DNA from: Lentihominibacter butyricus
GTDB lineage: Bacteria; Bacillota; Clostridia; Peptostreptococcales; Anaerovoracaceae
Length of the DNA: 64,000 nucleotides
NCBI RefSeq assembly: GCF_025567305.1
Contig: NZ_JAOQJP010000004.1
Coordinates: 62,001-126,000, forward strand
Reading direction: 5' to 3'
Below are positions 32,800 to 41,836 of this stretch, one piece after another; the first letter of the stretch is position 1; each line of letters starts with the position of its first letter. The position numbers were made by a program, and so were the translations under genes. The notes below the pieces were generated by a model. The model saw nothing but the letters and a program-made list of their open reading frames with translations, was not told the origin of the DNA and did no database searches.

Positions 32800-33459
32800 T
32801 TACGCGTTCCAGCGCTTTACATTATCAAGCAGCCAGCTGCACCACGCGTCCATCCCCTCGCCTGTCTTCGCCGACACAGGGAATATCTCAAGACCGGGAT
32901 TTCTCATATGCGCATATTCTCTGACCTTTTCCATGTCGAAATCGAAGTACGGCAGCACATCGATCTTGTTGATTATCAGTGCGTCGCACACGTTGTAGAT
33001 CAGCGGATATTTCAGCGGCTTGTCATGCCCCTCCGGTACCGAAAGTATCGTGACATTTTTAACAGCTCCTGTGTCGAATTCAGCAGGACATACCAGATTC
33101 CCGACGTTTTCCAGCACGGCCAGATCCAGGCCGTCCGTGCCGAGCTCTGCAAGTCCCTGCCTCGTCATTTCCGCATCGAGATGGCACATCCCGCCCGTAT
33201 GCAGCTGGATCGTCTTCACCCCTGTCTCCGAGACTTTGACTGCATCGACGTCCGAATCTATATCTGCCTCCATCACGCCTATTTCTATCTCGCTCTTCAG
33301 CCTCTCTATGGTCTTCAGCAGTACCGAGGTCTTGCCGCTCCCCGGCGAAGACATCACATTCAGCAGAAACGTGCCTTCCTCTTTGAGCTGTGTTCTCAGC
33401 TGCTCCGCATCTGCGTCATTGCTCGCGAACACGCTCTGCCTGACTTCTATTATCCTCAT
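32800..33459 (-). CDS. hypB: Nickel-insertion GTPase HypB
   Basis: GTPase that drives nickel delivery into [NiFe] hydrogenase, working with HypA. The 219-residue protein has the P-loop SSPGSGKT at 37-44, the metal-site region HTGGMCHLDAEM, ENVGNLVCPAEFD and the base-recognition NKID. There is no N-terminal CxxCGC motif and no His-rich stretch, so it is the short type. It follows hypA by 21 bases. No hypCDEF or hydrogenase structural genes are in the window. Confidence 0.95.
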   Translation of the reverse strand: MRIIEVRQSVFASNDADAEQLRTQLKEEGTFLLNVMSSPGSGKTSVLLKTIERLKSEIEIGVMEADIDSDVDAVKVSETGVKTIQLHTGGMCHLDAEMTRQGLAELGTDGLDLAVLENVGNLVCPAEFDTGAVKNVTILSVPEGHDKPLKYPLIYNVCDALIINKIDVLPYFDFDMEKVREYAHMRNPGLEIFPVSAKTGEGMDAWCSWLLDNVKRWNA

Positions 33460-33480
33460 AATGTCACATCCTTTGCTTTT

Positions 33481-33825
33481 TCAGCATGCTTCTATCTCTT
33501 TTATATTGCATTCATTTCCTTTGAGAAGGTACGTCCTGCCGCTGCCGCACTGCGGACACTGTCTGCCGAAACGCACCGTCTCATACCGTGCTCCGCAGTC
33601 TTCGCAGAACGTGACGGCCGGCAACGTCTCGATCTCGAGCTCCGCGTCTTCAAGAAGAGTAGTCTTTTTCCTGTAAAATTTCCAGCAGTCTTCGAGAAGC
33701 TCCGGTACGATGCCGCTGACTTCTCCAAGCTCCAGCGTCACTCTGCTGATCCTGCTCACACCGTTGTCCGCTGCCACTTCCGCGAGCGTCTTATTTATAT
33801 TGACGATTATACCGAGCTCATGCAT
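33481..33825 (-). CDS. hypA: Nickel metallochaperone HypA
   Basis: A 114-residue zinc protein that binds nickel through its N-terminal MHE motif (His2) and hands it on with HypB. The zinc ribbon is complete: Cys74, Cys77, Cys90, Cys93. It starts two bases after the stop of the large iron-sulphur flavoprotein, so the two are translationally coupled, an unusual partner for hypA. Confidence 0.95.
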   Translation of the reverse strand: MHELGIIVNINKTLAEVAADNGVSRISRVTLELGEVSGIVPELLEDCWKFYRKKTTLLEDAELEIETLPAVTFCEDCGARYETVRFGRQCPQCGSGRTYLLKGNECNIKEIEAC

Positions 33826-33827
33826 AG

Positions 33828-36530
33828 CTATTTCTTCCTCTTGAATTTTATCTTTATCGCACGTTTTGCAGCATAAGGCAGTATCGCCTTCATCTTGTCT
33901 TCCGACTTGTACATGCGGCTGGCTTCAGGAAGCTCTCTGTTCAGATGTATCGCATCGAACTCGCACTTCGTCGTACAGACGCCGCAGCCTATACACTGGT
34001 TCGGATCGACCGTAGTCGCACCGCATCCCAGGCAGCGCGCAGCTTCTTTCTGCACCTGCTCCTCAGTGAACGTGCATCTCATATCGCGAAAGCTCTTCTG
34101 CGATCCGCCGCTTCTGACAGCCGGGACATTGCGCTTTCCATTATCGTACGAATCCGGTTCGATCTTCAGATCATCTTTGTCAAGCGCGATGAAGTGTCTG
34201 AGATTTCTCCCCAGCGTGAGACTGTGTCCCGGATGCACGAATCTGTGTATCGACACAGCTGCCTCCTTACCTGCCGCTATCGCATCTATCGCGAACTTCG
34301 GCCCTGTGTATACATCGCCTCCGACGAATATATCTGCCTCTGCAGTCTGGTAAGTCACCGGATCTGCCTTGACCGTGCCGTTGGCGTTGAACTGCACGTC
34401 AGTACCGCTGAAAAGTCCGCCCGGCACTACGCTCTGACCTACAGAGAACAGCACATTGTCACACTCGGCCAGCAGTATGTCTCTCTCATCGTATACCGGT
34501 GCGAAGCGGCCTTCATCGTTAAATACCGATACGCATTTTTTAAGGATCACGCCTGTGACTTTTCCGCCTTCGCGAACGATCTCTTTCACGCCCCACGAAT
34601 TGCCGATACTGATGCCTTCCGCAGCTGCCTCTGCCAGCTCATCCCTGTCCGCAGGCATCATGTCAGCAGGCTCGAGCGCGAACATCGATACATCATCGGA
34701 TCCGGCTCTCAGTGCTGCTCTCGCCACATCGACCGCCACATTTCCACCGCCTATCACGACAGTCCTTCCGTGCAGACGTGTGCCGTTTTCATCGAGATTG
34801 AGCTTTCTGAGAAAATCTATACCGGACATGACACCGTCGCCTTCTTCGCCCGGAACTCCCGCAAGACGTCCTCCCTGCGCTCCTATAGCTGCGTAAAATG
34901 CCTCGTAGCCCTCCTGCCTGAGTGCAGCGATCGTGACGTCTCTGCCGACCTCAATGCCGCATCTGAACTCCACGCCCATCTGCCTGAGCACATCTATCTC
35001 CGCTTCTATCACATTTTTCTCCAGGCGGAATGAAGGTATACCGTTCATCAGCATGCCGCCCGGCCTGTTTTCCTTCTCGAAAACAGTGACAGGATATCCC
35101 TTCTGCGCGAGATAGAATGCTGCGGACATTCCCGCCGGCCCGGCTCCGATCACTGCGATCTTCTGAGTGAACGGCACGTTGTCCTGGTTGAGCATCTGAG
35201 GTATGTACCTGCTGTCGCTGTCGATCTCCTGCCATGCGATGAATTTCTTGATCTCATCGATCGCCACCGCTTCATCTATGCTCCCTCTGGTGCATTCGTC
35301 CTCGCACCTGCGGTTGCATATCGCTCCACATACCGCTGGGAACGGGTTTTCTGTCTTTATCAGCTTCAGCGCATCCATATATCTTCCCTGCGCCGCCATT
35401 TTTATGTAGCCCTGCACCGGAAGATGTGCAGGACAGGCTGTCTTGCACGGTGAAGTTCCCGTGTCATAGCAGTTTATCTGATTGGCATCTCTGTAATCCG
35501 GGCTCCACTTGTCCGGTCCCCATTTCGCGGCATCAGGCAGCTCGCGCTTCGGATATTCGATCTCGCCATGCGCAGTGCAGAGCTTCTGGCCGAGCTTAGC
35601 AGCTCCCGACGGACAGAATTCCACACATCTGCCACAGGCCACGCAGTTCTGCTTGTCGACCGATGCGATATATGCGGAACGCGACATATTAGGTGTATTG
35701 AACAGCTGCGACGTCCTGAGTGCATTGCAGACTCCGGGCGCGCAGTTGCAGATCGCGAAAATCTTTTCCTCTCCGTCGATATTAGTTATCTGATGCACGT
35801 AGCCGTTATCCTCCGAACGCTGCAGTATCTCCATGACTTCGTCTATATCTATGTAGCGTCCCTTGCCTGTCTCCACGAGATAGTCCGCCATATCACCGAC
35901 TCCTATGCAGAGATCCGCTTCTATGTCTCCCGTTCCTTCGCCTCTGATACGCTGCTGTCTGCGGCATGAACATGCACCCACCGCATATTTGTCCTTGTAT
36001 TTGTTCAGCCAGTGCGAGATATGCTCAACGCTCGCTGACTTCTGATCTGTCGGGATGGCCTTTTCCACGGGGATGACGTGCATGCCTATCCCTGCACCTC
36101 CCGGAGGCACCATCGGAGTCACTTTTTCGAGCGGCATTCTAGACATCTTCTCAAAGAAGTCCGCGATCTCCGTATGCTCTTCCACCTGCTCCTTGTTCAT
36201 CACCATGAACTCCGCGCATCCCGGCACGAACATCGGCAGCACGTACTGTTTGTGCCTGTCTTCGTTCTCCCAGTTGTATTCTATAAGTCCGATCACGCCC
36301 ATTTCCTGCAGCAGTTCTTCTGTCCTGGCCAGATCCTTGCCGCACCTGCCGGCGATCTCTTCGGCAGTCACAGGCACTCTCACCTTCATGGAAAGCGCCA
36401 CCTCTGCCATTTCATCTGTTACTACTCCTGCCAGACCCCAGTATTCGGGATCGTCGACCGTTACTTTAACTCCTATCCTGTCTGTTATCTTCTGTCCCAG
36501 CTTTATTATCAAATCACGCTGTTCTGACAT
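33828..36530 (-). CDS. Multidomain iron-sulphur flavoprotein, glutamate synthase beta-like NAD(P)H oxidoreductase
   Basis: A 900-residue fusion. Residues 1-~300 hold a winged-helix-like start and a cysteine-rich segment (GACSCRRQQRI, ICNCAPGVCNA); ~300-325 is a ferredoxin motif CVACGRCVEFCPSGA. Then comes the GltD-type N-terminal Fe-S domain (CKTACPAHLPVQGYI, CGAICNRRCEDECTRG) and an FAD site VIGAGPAGMSAAFYLA near 455. VVIGGGNVAVDVA gives the NAD(P) site, and the C-terminus has CLGCGATT and CIGCGVCTTKCEFDAI clusters. It probably moves electrons between NAD(P)H and ferredoxin or an unknown partner. It is the first gene of the operon with hypA and hypB. Confidence 0.85.
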   Translation of the reverse strand: MSEQRDLIIKLGQKITDRIGVKVTVDDPEYWGLAGVVTDEMAEVALSMKVRVPVTAEEIAGRCGKDLARTEELLQEMGVIGLIEYNWENEDRHKQYVLPMFVPGCAEFMVMNKEQVEEHTEIADFFEKMSRMPLEKVTPMVPPGGAGIGMHVIPVEKAIPTDQKSASVEHISHWLNKYKDKYAVGACSCRRQQRIRGEGTGDIEADLCIGVGDMADYLVETGKGRYIDIDEVMEILQRSEDNGYVHQITNIDGEEKIFAICNCAPGVCNALRTSQLFNTPNMSRSAYIASVDKQNCVACGRCVEFCPSGAAKLGQKLCTAHGEIEYPKRELPDAAKWGPDKWSPDYRDANQINCYDTGTSPCKTACPAHLPVQGYIKMAAQGRYMDALKLIKTENPFPAVCGAICNRRCEDECTRGSIDEAVAIDEIKKFIAWQEIDSDSRYIPQMLNQDNVPFTQKIAVIGAGPAGMSAAFYLAQKGYPVTVFEKENRPGGMLMNGIPSFRLEKNVIEAEIDVLRQMGVEFRCGIEVGRDVTIAALRQEGYEAFYAAIGAQGGRLAGVPGEEGDGVMSGIDFLRKLNLDENGTRLHGRTVVIGGGNVAVDVARAALRAGSDDVSMFALEPADMMPADRDELAEAAAEGISIGNSWGVKEIVREGGKVTGVILKKCVSVFNDEGRFAPVYDERDILLAECDNVLFSVGQSVVPGGLFSGTDVQFNANGTVKADPVTYQTAEADIFVGGDVYTGPKFAIDAIAAGKEAAVSIHRFVHPGHSLTLGRNLRHFIALDKDDLKIEPDSYDNGKRNVPAVRSGGSQKSFRDMRCTFTEEQVQKEAARCLGCGATTVDPNQCIGCGVCTTKCEFDAIHLNRELPEASRMYKSEDKMKAILPYAAKRAIKIKFKRKK

Positions 36531-36627
36531 AGCGACACTCCTCTCGTTTTTCTCAGTTCGCTCCGTTTATTCACAGTGTCCCGTGATGCTGCACATCTGC
36601 GCACCGGAATCACCGTTTCTTTCCCTT

Positions 36628-36656
36628 ATTGTAGTTTTTTTGTCAATAAAAAGCAA
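36628..36656 (-). promoter_or_regulatory. Promoter of the flavoprotein-hypA-hypB operon
   Basis: TTGCTT (36651-36656), 17-base spacer, TACAAT (36628-36633). The roughly 90-base leader that follows can form a GTGAT/ATCAC stem with an inner TGCGCA/TGTGCA pairing; no known riboswitch was recognised. Confidence 0.55.
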
Positions 36657-36715
36657 TGATTTTCAAAATGAATGTAAGTGTAAACTGGAGATATCATGGA
36701 CAGTTTGACGCAGCG

Positions 36716-37003
36716 TTTTCAGCCAAAGATCATCATTTTGGCATACCTTACGGCTGAAATCTGGAAATCATATTCTCTGCTGCCATATGAAATACAAGTT
36801 TCCGATGACCTGCAGCATAAGCATCGCGACTGCTTCAGCCATACGACACTATATCCGCCTGCTTTACAGCTGAAATCTGGAAATATATATCCATTCCCAC
36901 CGCCGGATGACCTAGATAAAATCCCCTGCTCTGATATGTAAAAGCTATAATTTACATATTTCAGCCATAACGGACAGTCAGACACACACTTATGGCTGAA
37001 ACA
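36716..37003. repeat. Degenerate ~120-bp tandem repeats with TTTCAGCC inverted ends
   Basis: The 589-bp gap between the flavoprotein operon and hisD holds no gene. TTCAGCC recurs at 36718, 36834 and 36960 (spacing 116 and 126), each followed 30-45 bases later by its inverse GCTGAAA. GCTGAAATCTGGAAAT occurs at 36753 and 36869, and GATGACCT at 36804 and 36906. So there are about two and a half copies of a unit with inverted ends. No target duplication or ORF was seen. Confidence 0.65.
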
Positions 37004-37034
37004 GCTGCGACATACCACCCGTAAAACCACAAAA

Positions 37035-37057
37035 GCGGACCGGTATTACCGGTCCGC
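37035..37057 (-). terminator. Terminator after hisD
   Basis: GCGGACCGGT and ACCGGTCCGC form a perfect 10-bp stem with a three-base loop, followed by TTTTG on the minus strand, about 60 bases after the hisD stop. Confidence 0.8.
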
Positions 37058-37119
37058 CAGTTCTGTTCCTGATCCATGAGCGCCGTCAGATCCAAAGCCG
37101 ACTCTGCTCACATCTCACA

Positions 37120-38400
37120 CTATTTGTTTTTCTCCATCCTGATCTCTGCGGCACGCGCATGTCCGATCAGCCCTTCGCCTCTCGCCAGATTCGACACCAG
37201 CGGAGCGATACCCATCATCGCATCTCTGCTCATACTCTGATATGTACAGATCTTGAGGAATGTCCCGACCCATACGCCGCCTGTATATCTCGCCGCTCCC
37301 AATGTAGGCAGAGTGTGGTTCGGACCCGATGCGTAATCGCCGAATACCTCCGCGGTATTTCCTCCGATGAACAGCGAGCCGTAGTTTTTAAGTCCGCTGA
37401 CCACCCTGTCAGCATCAGCCTCTGCCACATTGACTTCAAGGTGTTCAGGCGCATATGCGTTCGCATATTCCACAGCTTCGTCCAGCGAATCTGCGATCAG
37501 TATCTCGCCGAAATCATTCCATGAGCTCCTCGCGATCGGCTCAGTTTCCAGAGTCGACAGCTGCACTTCGACAGCATCGATCACCGCCGCCCCGAGCTTT
37601 TCATCTGTGGTCACCAGTATACCCTTGGCTTCCTTATCGTGCTCTGACTGCGCCAGTATATCTGCAGCGAGCACCTCCGGATCCGCATTGCCGTCTGCGA
37701 TTATCAGTACCTCGCTCGGTCCTGCGACAAAATCTATACCCACCTTGCCGTAGCACTGCCTCTTGGCCTCGGTCACGAAGCTGTTGCCAGGTCCCACGAT
37801 CATATCCACCGGCTGTATCTGATCAGTCCCGTATGAAAAAGCAGCTATCGCCTGTGCGCCGCCGACAGCGTATATCTCGTCCACTCCCGCTACGTCCATC
37901 GCCACCAGAGTTTTCGGATGTATGCAGTCAGTGCCTTTTATCACCGGCGAACATGCCGTGACACGCTCCACGCCTGCGACCTTTGCAGGGATCCCCAGCA
38001 TCAGTGCCGTCGAATACAGCGGATACCCGCCTCCCGGCACATAGCAGCAGCACGATCCCACCGGTATCACTCTGTGTCCGAGCACTATCCCCGGCGACGG
38101 TGAGAAATCCTCAAGCGCTCCGACTGTCGCTCTCTGCGCCTTTGCAAAATTCTCGATATTCACAGCCGCTTTCTTTATATCTTCTATCTCCTGAGCGGAG
38201 ACTTTGTCGTATGCATCTCTGATCTCCTGCTCCGAGATCCTCAGCGCCGTTCTCTCACACCCGTCGAACCTGCGGTTGTACTCCATCAGCGCCGCGTCTC
38301 CGTTCATTCTGACATCTGCTATTATATCTCCGACTGTAGCCATCAGCCGGCTTCTGTCTTCTTCCGTTCTTTTCTTTGAAGGCTTCAATTCTTTTATCAT
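37120..38400 (-). CDS. hisD: Histidinol dehydrogenase
   Basis: Zinc enzyme for the last two oxidations of histidine synthesis. The 426-residue, full-length protein shows VPGGGYPLYSTALMLGIPAK, VGPGNSFVTEAKRQ, the GPSEVLIIADG block and ASGPNHTLPTLGAARYTGG; the latter carries zinc-site and catalytic His residues. It stands alone: no other his gene is near, so it may belong to a scattered pathway or act on another amino alcohol, as some stand-alone paralogues do. Confidence 0.92.
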   Translation of the reverse strand: MIKELKPSKKRTEEDRSRLMATVGDIIADVRMNGDAALMEYNRRFDGCERTALRISEQEIRDAYDKVSAQEIEDIKKAAVNIENFAKAQRATVGALEDFSPSPGIVLGHRVIPVGSCCCYVPGGGYPLYSTALMLGIPAKVAGVERVTACSPVIKGTDCIHPKTLVAMDVAGVDEIYAVGGAQAIAAFSYGTDQIQPVDMIVGPGNSFVTEAKRQCYGKVGIDFVAGPSEVLIIADGNADPEVLAADILAQSEHDKEAKGILVTTDEKLGAAVIDAVEVQLSTLETEPIARSSWNDFGEILIADSLDEAVEYANAYAPEHLEVNVAEADADRVVSGLKNYGSLFIGGNTAEVFGDYASGPNHTLPTLGAARYTGGVWVGTFLKICTYQSMSRDAMMGIAPLVSNLARGEGLIGHARAAEIRMEKNK

Positions 38401-38510
38401 GTCAGTACCTCCTGTGCTTTGTCTTTTATTTTATCGCTTTACTATATTAATATACAACAGTGCCTTTTCTTTGTCAATACTGCCTGTTTCTCATACGTCA
38501 TTCCCATGTT

Positions 38511-38640
38511 CGATACGCAAAGGCGCACGCATGTCACATTCCGGCGCTATGCAAAAGTGCACACATGCCGCATCATGGCGCTATGCAAAGGCGCACGCAT
38601 TCTGTAACCTGGCGTTTTGCAAAAGCCGCACACATCATTC
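38511..38640. repeat. Four tandem copies of a 34-bp repeat
   Basis: GCAAA recurs at 38517, 38551, 38585 and 38619, exactly 34 bases apart. The unit is CGCTATGCAAARGYGCACRCAT plus about 11 variable bases ending GG. The last copy runs into the 3' end of the MFS gene. Copies are contiguous without spacers, so it is not a CRISPR array. Open frames through it are by-products of the period. Confidence 0.85.
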
Positions 38641-40074
38641 CCGCTTCAGTGAAATGAAAACTCCGGCGATGCAGATCGCCGTAAAAACGATGAATGAAAC
38701 TCGTATCACCTTTATCAGCACGTCGGCCGGCACATCTGCCAGTGCCATGTCAGAAGCAAGCACCGTCACCGTTATCGTGACGATCACCATGCTAAACGTG
38801 TGCCCTATCGACCTCATCGTCGCCAGTATAGACGAGGCCACGCCGTAATCCTCCTTTTCCACGCATGACATCACTGCATTGGTATTAGGCGATGAGAACA
38901 TCGCGAACCCGAGACCGGTAACTACCAGAGCTGCTATTATGAACACTAGATGCGTCTGCAGCCCCGTAAATATGAACATGAACGTTCCCGCGGCACACAG
39001 CGCCATCCCCAGAGACGACATCCTGAACGGAGAGAACCTGTCCGAAAGCCGCCCTGCGACAGGTGAAAGCAGCGCCATTATCAGCGGCTGGAATATCATT
39101 ATCAGCCCGGCCGTCTGCGACGAATATCCCATCACCACCTGCAGATATATCGAGATCAGATAGCTGATCGCAAATGTGGCCCCGTAGTTCAGCATCGCCG
39201 AAAGATTCGAGAACGCATATCCTTTGTTTTCCCGAAACAGCCTGATATCCACGACAGGGTCCGCGCTTTTCATCTCATGACTTACGAATATGATGCCCGC
39301 TGCCGCACCCGCCGCGGCGACTGCGATATACACCGCGCCGTTTCCCGCTTCTGACAGACCGTACATCAGCAGGAATATGGATATCATATATATCACGTTT
39401 CCCGCCGCATCAAAGCTTCTCCTGCCCGCACCCGGGGCATGCGGCTCCGTGCGCTTTTCCGCAGGCAGCTTCATCAGTGCCGCTGCGAGCGCCACCACAC
39501 CGAGTATCCCTATGAACACGAATATCGACCGCCATCCAAAATTGTGATTGAGTGCTCCGCCTATCACAGGTCCCGCCGAAAGCCCCACATATGTCGACGC
39601 AAGGGAGTATCCCAGCGCCCTGCCGCGCTGCTCCCCTGGAAACGCACTGATCAGTACCGCCGTATTGGTGCTGAATATCATAGCCGCTCCGACGCCCTGC
39701 ATCACTCTGGATATCAGGAGCATCGCCATCGATCCTGACAGCAGAGCCGCGATGCAGCACGCCACGAACAGCGCGATGCCCGCTATCAGCACATTCCGTC
39801 TCGACGTGATGTCAGCCAGCCTGCCGAAAGGCACCGAAAACGCCGCTACCGACAACGTGTATCCGCTCACGAGCCACCCCATGCGTCCCGCACTCGCACC
39901 GAACTGCGATCCTATATCAGGTATCGAAAGATTCAGTGCGCTTCCCGTAAATGTCGTTATGAACGCCGTTATCACGACTACTGTTATCACTGCCCTCCGC
40001 AGATCTTTTTCCACGCGTTCCTTATCCACATGGCACTTTTCAGTATGACTGTTTTTCGCATGATTCTTTTCCAT
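38635..40074 (-). CDS. MFS drug transporter, DHA2/EmrB-QacA type
   Basis: A 479-residue major facilitator protein with about 14 membrane segments. After a hydrophilic His/Lys-rich start, LNLSIPDIGSQFGASAGRMGWLVSGYTL is the usual first-helix region. FGRLADITSRRNVL is the MFS loop 2-3 motif, and RVMQGVGAAMIFSTN is motif C-like. Likely proton-driven export of drugs or lipophilic cations. Single gene; its end abuts the 34-bp repeats. Confidence 0.9.
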   Translation of the reverse strand: MEKNHAKNSHTEKCHVDKERVEKDLRRAVITVVVITAFITTFTGSALNLSIPDIGSQFGASAGRMGWLVSGYTLSVAAFSVPFGRLADITSRRNVLIAGIALFVACCIAALLSGSMAMLLISRVMQGVGAAMIFSTNTAVLISAFPGEQRGRALGYSLASTYVGLSAGPVIGGALNHNFGWRSIFVFIGILGVVALAAALMKLPAEKRTEPHAPGAGRRSFDAAGNVIYMISIFLLMYGLSEAGNGAVYIAVAAAGAAAGIIFVSHEMKSADPVVDIRLFRENKGYAFSNLSAMLNYGATFAISYLISIYLQVVMGYSSQTAGLIMIFQPLIMALLSPVAGRLSDRFSPFRMSSLGMALCAAGTFMFIFTGLQTHLVFIIAALVVTGLGFAMFSSPNTNAVMSCVEKEDYGVASSILATMRSIGHTFSMVIVTITVTVLASDMALADVPADVLIKVIRVSFIVFTAICIAGVFISLKRE

Positions 40075-40285
40075 ACGGTTATTATATACGATATACGACA
40101 GATTAAATACAGTAAAAGGCGAGATACGTTTAAAAAATCAGCATGCCCGGCGCCCGGCAATGGCACTGCGTCCTGTATCCGGCACCGCATCCAATGTCAT
40201 GTGCTTCACGATCGCACTCGCCAGTTCATACCGCATGCCGGATCACACCGCACTCCTCTGCCATCCGATCGACAAACGTCCGGCG

Positions 40286-41764
40286 CTATATCACGATGCA
40301 GATGAAATATTCCTTGCCTTCATCGCTGATCTTCTGCAGAGACTTCTGCATCTTGACTCTGATGTTGTCAGGCACGCCCGCGATCTTGTTTTCCATCTGC
40401 TCTGCCACCATCTCGTACAGCGACTTGCCGAATATATTAGTGTCCCAGATGCCATTCGGCGACTCCTTCATCTCCTCACGCAGACTGTTCACCAGATCCT
40501 CGGACTGCTTTTCGCTGCCGACCACCGGCGATATCTCTGTCGTTATGTCTGTCTTTATTATATGGAGCGTCGGCGCCTTTGCCGTTATCCTCACTCCGTA
40601 CTTGTTTCCCTGCCTGAACACTTCCGGCTCTTCGATCGTCATTTCGCTAAGTCTAGGCTGCACTATGCCGTATCCGCCGTTTTCCACCTGACTGATCGCT
40701 CCTTTGAGCTTGTCGTATTCCTGCTTGGCTGCAGCAAACTCCCGAAGAAGACCAAAGAACTCACTGTCATCATTCACCTGTGTGCCCATCATCTCCGTCA
40801 CGATCCTGTAATAAAGATCCGGCGCCATATCGAGCCGCAGAGCTGTTTCGCCCGTGCCCATATCGATGCCCGTTATGCCGGCATTCTCTATCAGCTCTCC
40901 GTCTGCGAGCTCCGCTGCCGCTTTTCTGAAACCCGCAACCGTATCGAAGCTGCCTGCCCATGCTTTTATCCGCCCTATCACCTGAGCTTTGAGCCAGTGA
41001 TCCAGTCCCAGACCTTCCATATACCCCGGCATGTCGAATATCACTTCCCTTACAGGGAATCTGCCGAGCAGCTCCGCCATCACACCGTCTATCTCAGCTT
41101 CCCCTGCTCTGGCACAGTTCATCCTCATCACAGGCATGCCATATTTTTCCTCCATTTTCGCAGCGACAGCCGCAGCGTTGTCAGATGAAGGCTCTGTGGA
41201 ATTCAGTATTATCACGAACGGCTTTCTCATCTCCGTGAGCTGCCTTATCACCTTCTCCTCCGCCGCCTCGTAGCTGCTCCTCTCCAGTGTGCCGATCGTG
41301 CCGTCAGTCGTAACGACGATCCCGACTGTCGAATGCTCGCGGATGACTTTCTCCGTACCGATCTCCGCCGCTTCCTCGAACGGTATCTTTTCATCGCTCC
41401 ACGGAGTGTCCACCATGCGCATCACCCCGTCTTCCATCTGACCCAGCGCACCCGGTATCATATACCCCACGCAGTCCACCATCCTGACCTTCAGACTGAG
41501 GCTGCCCGAGATCTGCAGTTCGGCCGCATCCGCCGGTATGAACTTCGGCTCTGTCGTCATCACTGTCCTGCCCGTTCCGCTCTGAGGCATCTCGTCGATC
41601 AGCCTCTGCTTCTCATATGCGTTTTTTACATTGGGGATTACCATCAGATCCATGAAACGTTTTATGAACGTGGACTTTCCTGCTCTGACAGGGCCTACCA
41701 CACCTATGTAAATATCGCCGCCGGTACGTTTTCCTATGTTTTCGTAAATATTTATGTTTTCCAA
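40286..41764 (-). CDS. spoIVA: Stage IV sporulation protein A (coat basement ATPase)
   Basis: ATPase that polymerises on the forespore surface as the base layer of the spore coat. The 492-residue protein is full length, with the opening NINIYENIGKRTGGDIYIG and Walker A GPVRAGKS at 24-31, MTTEPKFIPADA, and the short hydrophobic C-terminus GKEYFICIVI. The start codon is TTG, with a GGGAGGG ribosome site ten bases upstream; that site is inside a terminator-like stem formed with the preceding gene's 3' region. Strong evidence that the organism sporulates. Confidence 0.97.
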   Translation of the reverse strand: MENINIYENIGKRTGGDIYIGVVGPVRAGKSTFIKRFMDLMVIPNVKNAYEKQRLIDEMPQSGTGRTVMTTEPKFIPADAAELQISGSLSLKVRMVDCVGYMIPGALGQMEDGVMRMVDTPWSDEKIPFEEAAEIGTEKVIREHSTVGIVVTTDGTIGTLERSSYEAAEEKVIRQLTEMRKPFVIILNSTEPSSDNAAAVAAKMEEKYGMPVMRMNCARAGEAEIDGVMAELLGRFPVREVIFDMPGYMEGLGLDHWLKAQVIGRIKAWAGSFDTVAGFRKAAAELADGELIENAGITGIDMGTGETALRLDMAPDLYYRIVTEMMGTQVNDDSEFFGLLREFAAAKQEYDKLKGAISQVENGGYGIVQPRLSEMTIEEPEVFRQGNKYGVRITAKAPTLHIIKTDITTEISPVVGSEKQSEDLVNSLREEMKESPNGIWDTNIFGKSLYEMVAEQMENKIAGVPDNIRVKMQKSLQKISDEGKEYFICIVI

Positions 41765-41765
41765 A

Positions 41766-41818
41766 ATAAAACCCTCCCCATGCTCGACTGTAAATCAATA
41801 CAGTATATTGGGAAGGGT
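41766..41818 (-). terminator. Stem-loop between the DUF975 gene and spoIVA
   Basis: ACCCTTCCC pairs with GGGGAGGGT across about 30 bases and is followed by TTTATTTT. It can end transcription of the upstream gene, but its 3' arm is also the spoIVA ribosome site, so any transcript reading through would have that site masked. Confidence 0.6.
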
Positions 41819-41836
41819 CTGTTTTTATTCTTTATT

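Noticed and set aside
38511..38640. CRISPR array
   Set aside because: The 34-bp copies are contiguous and degenerate without unique spacers, and no cas genes are near.
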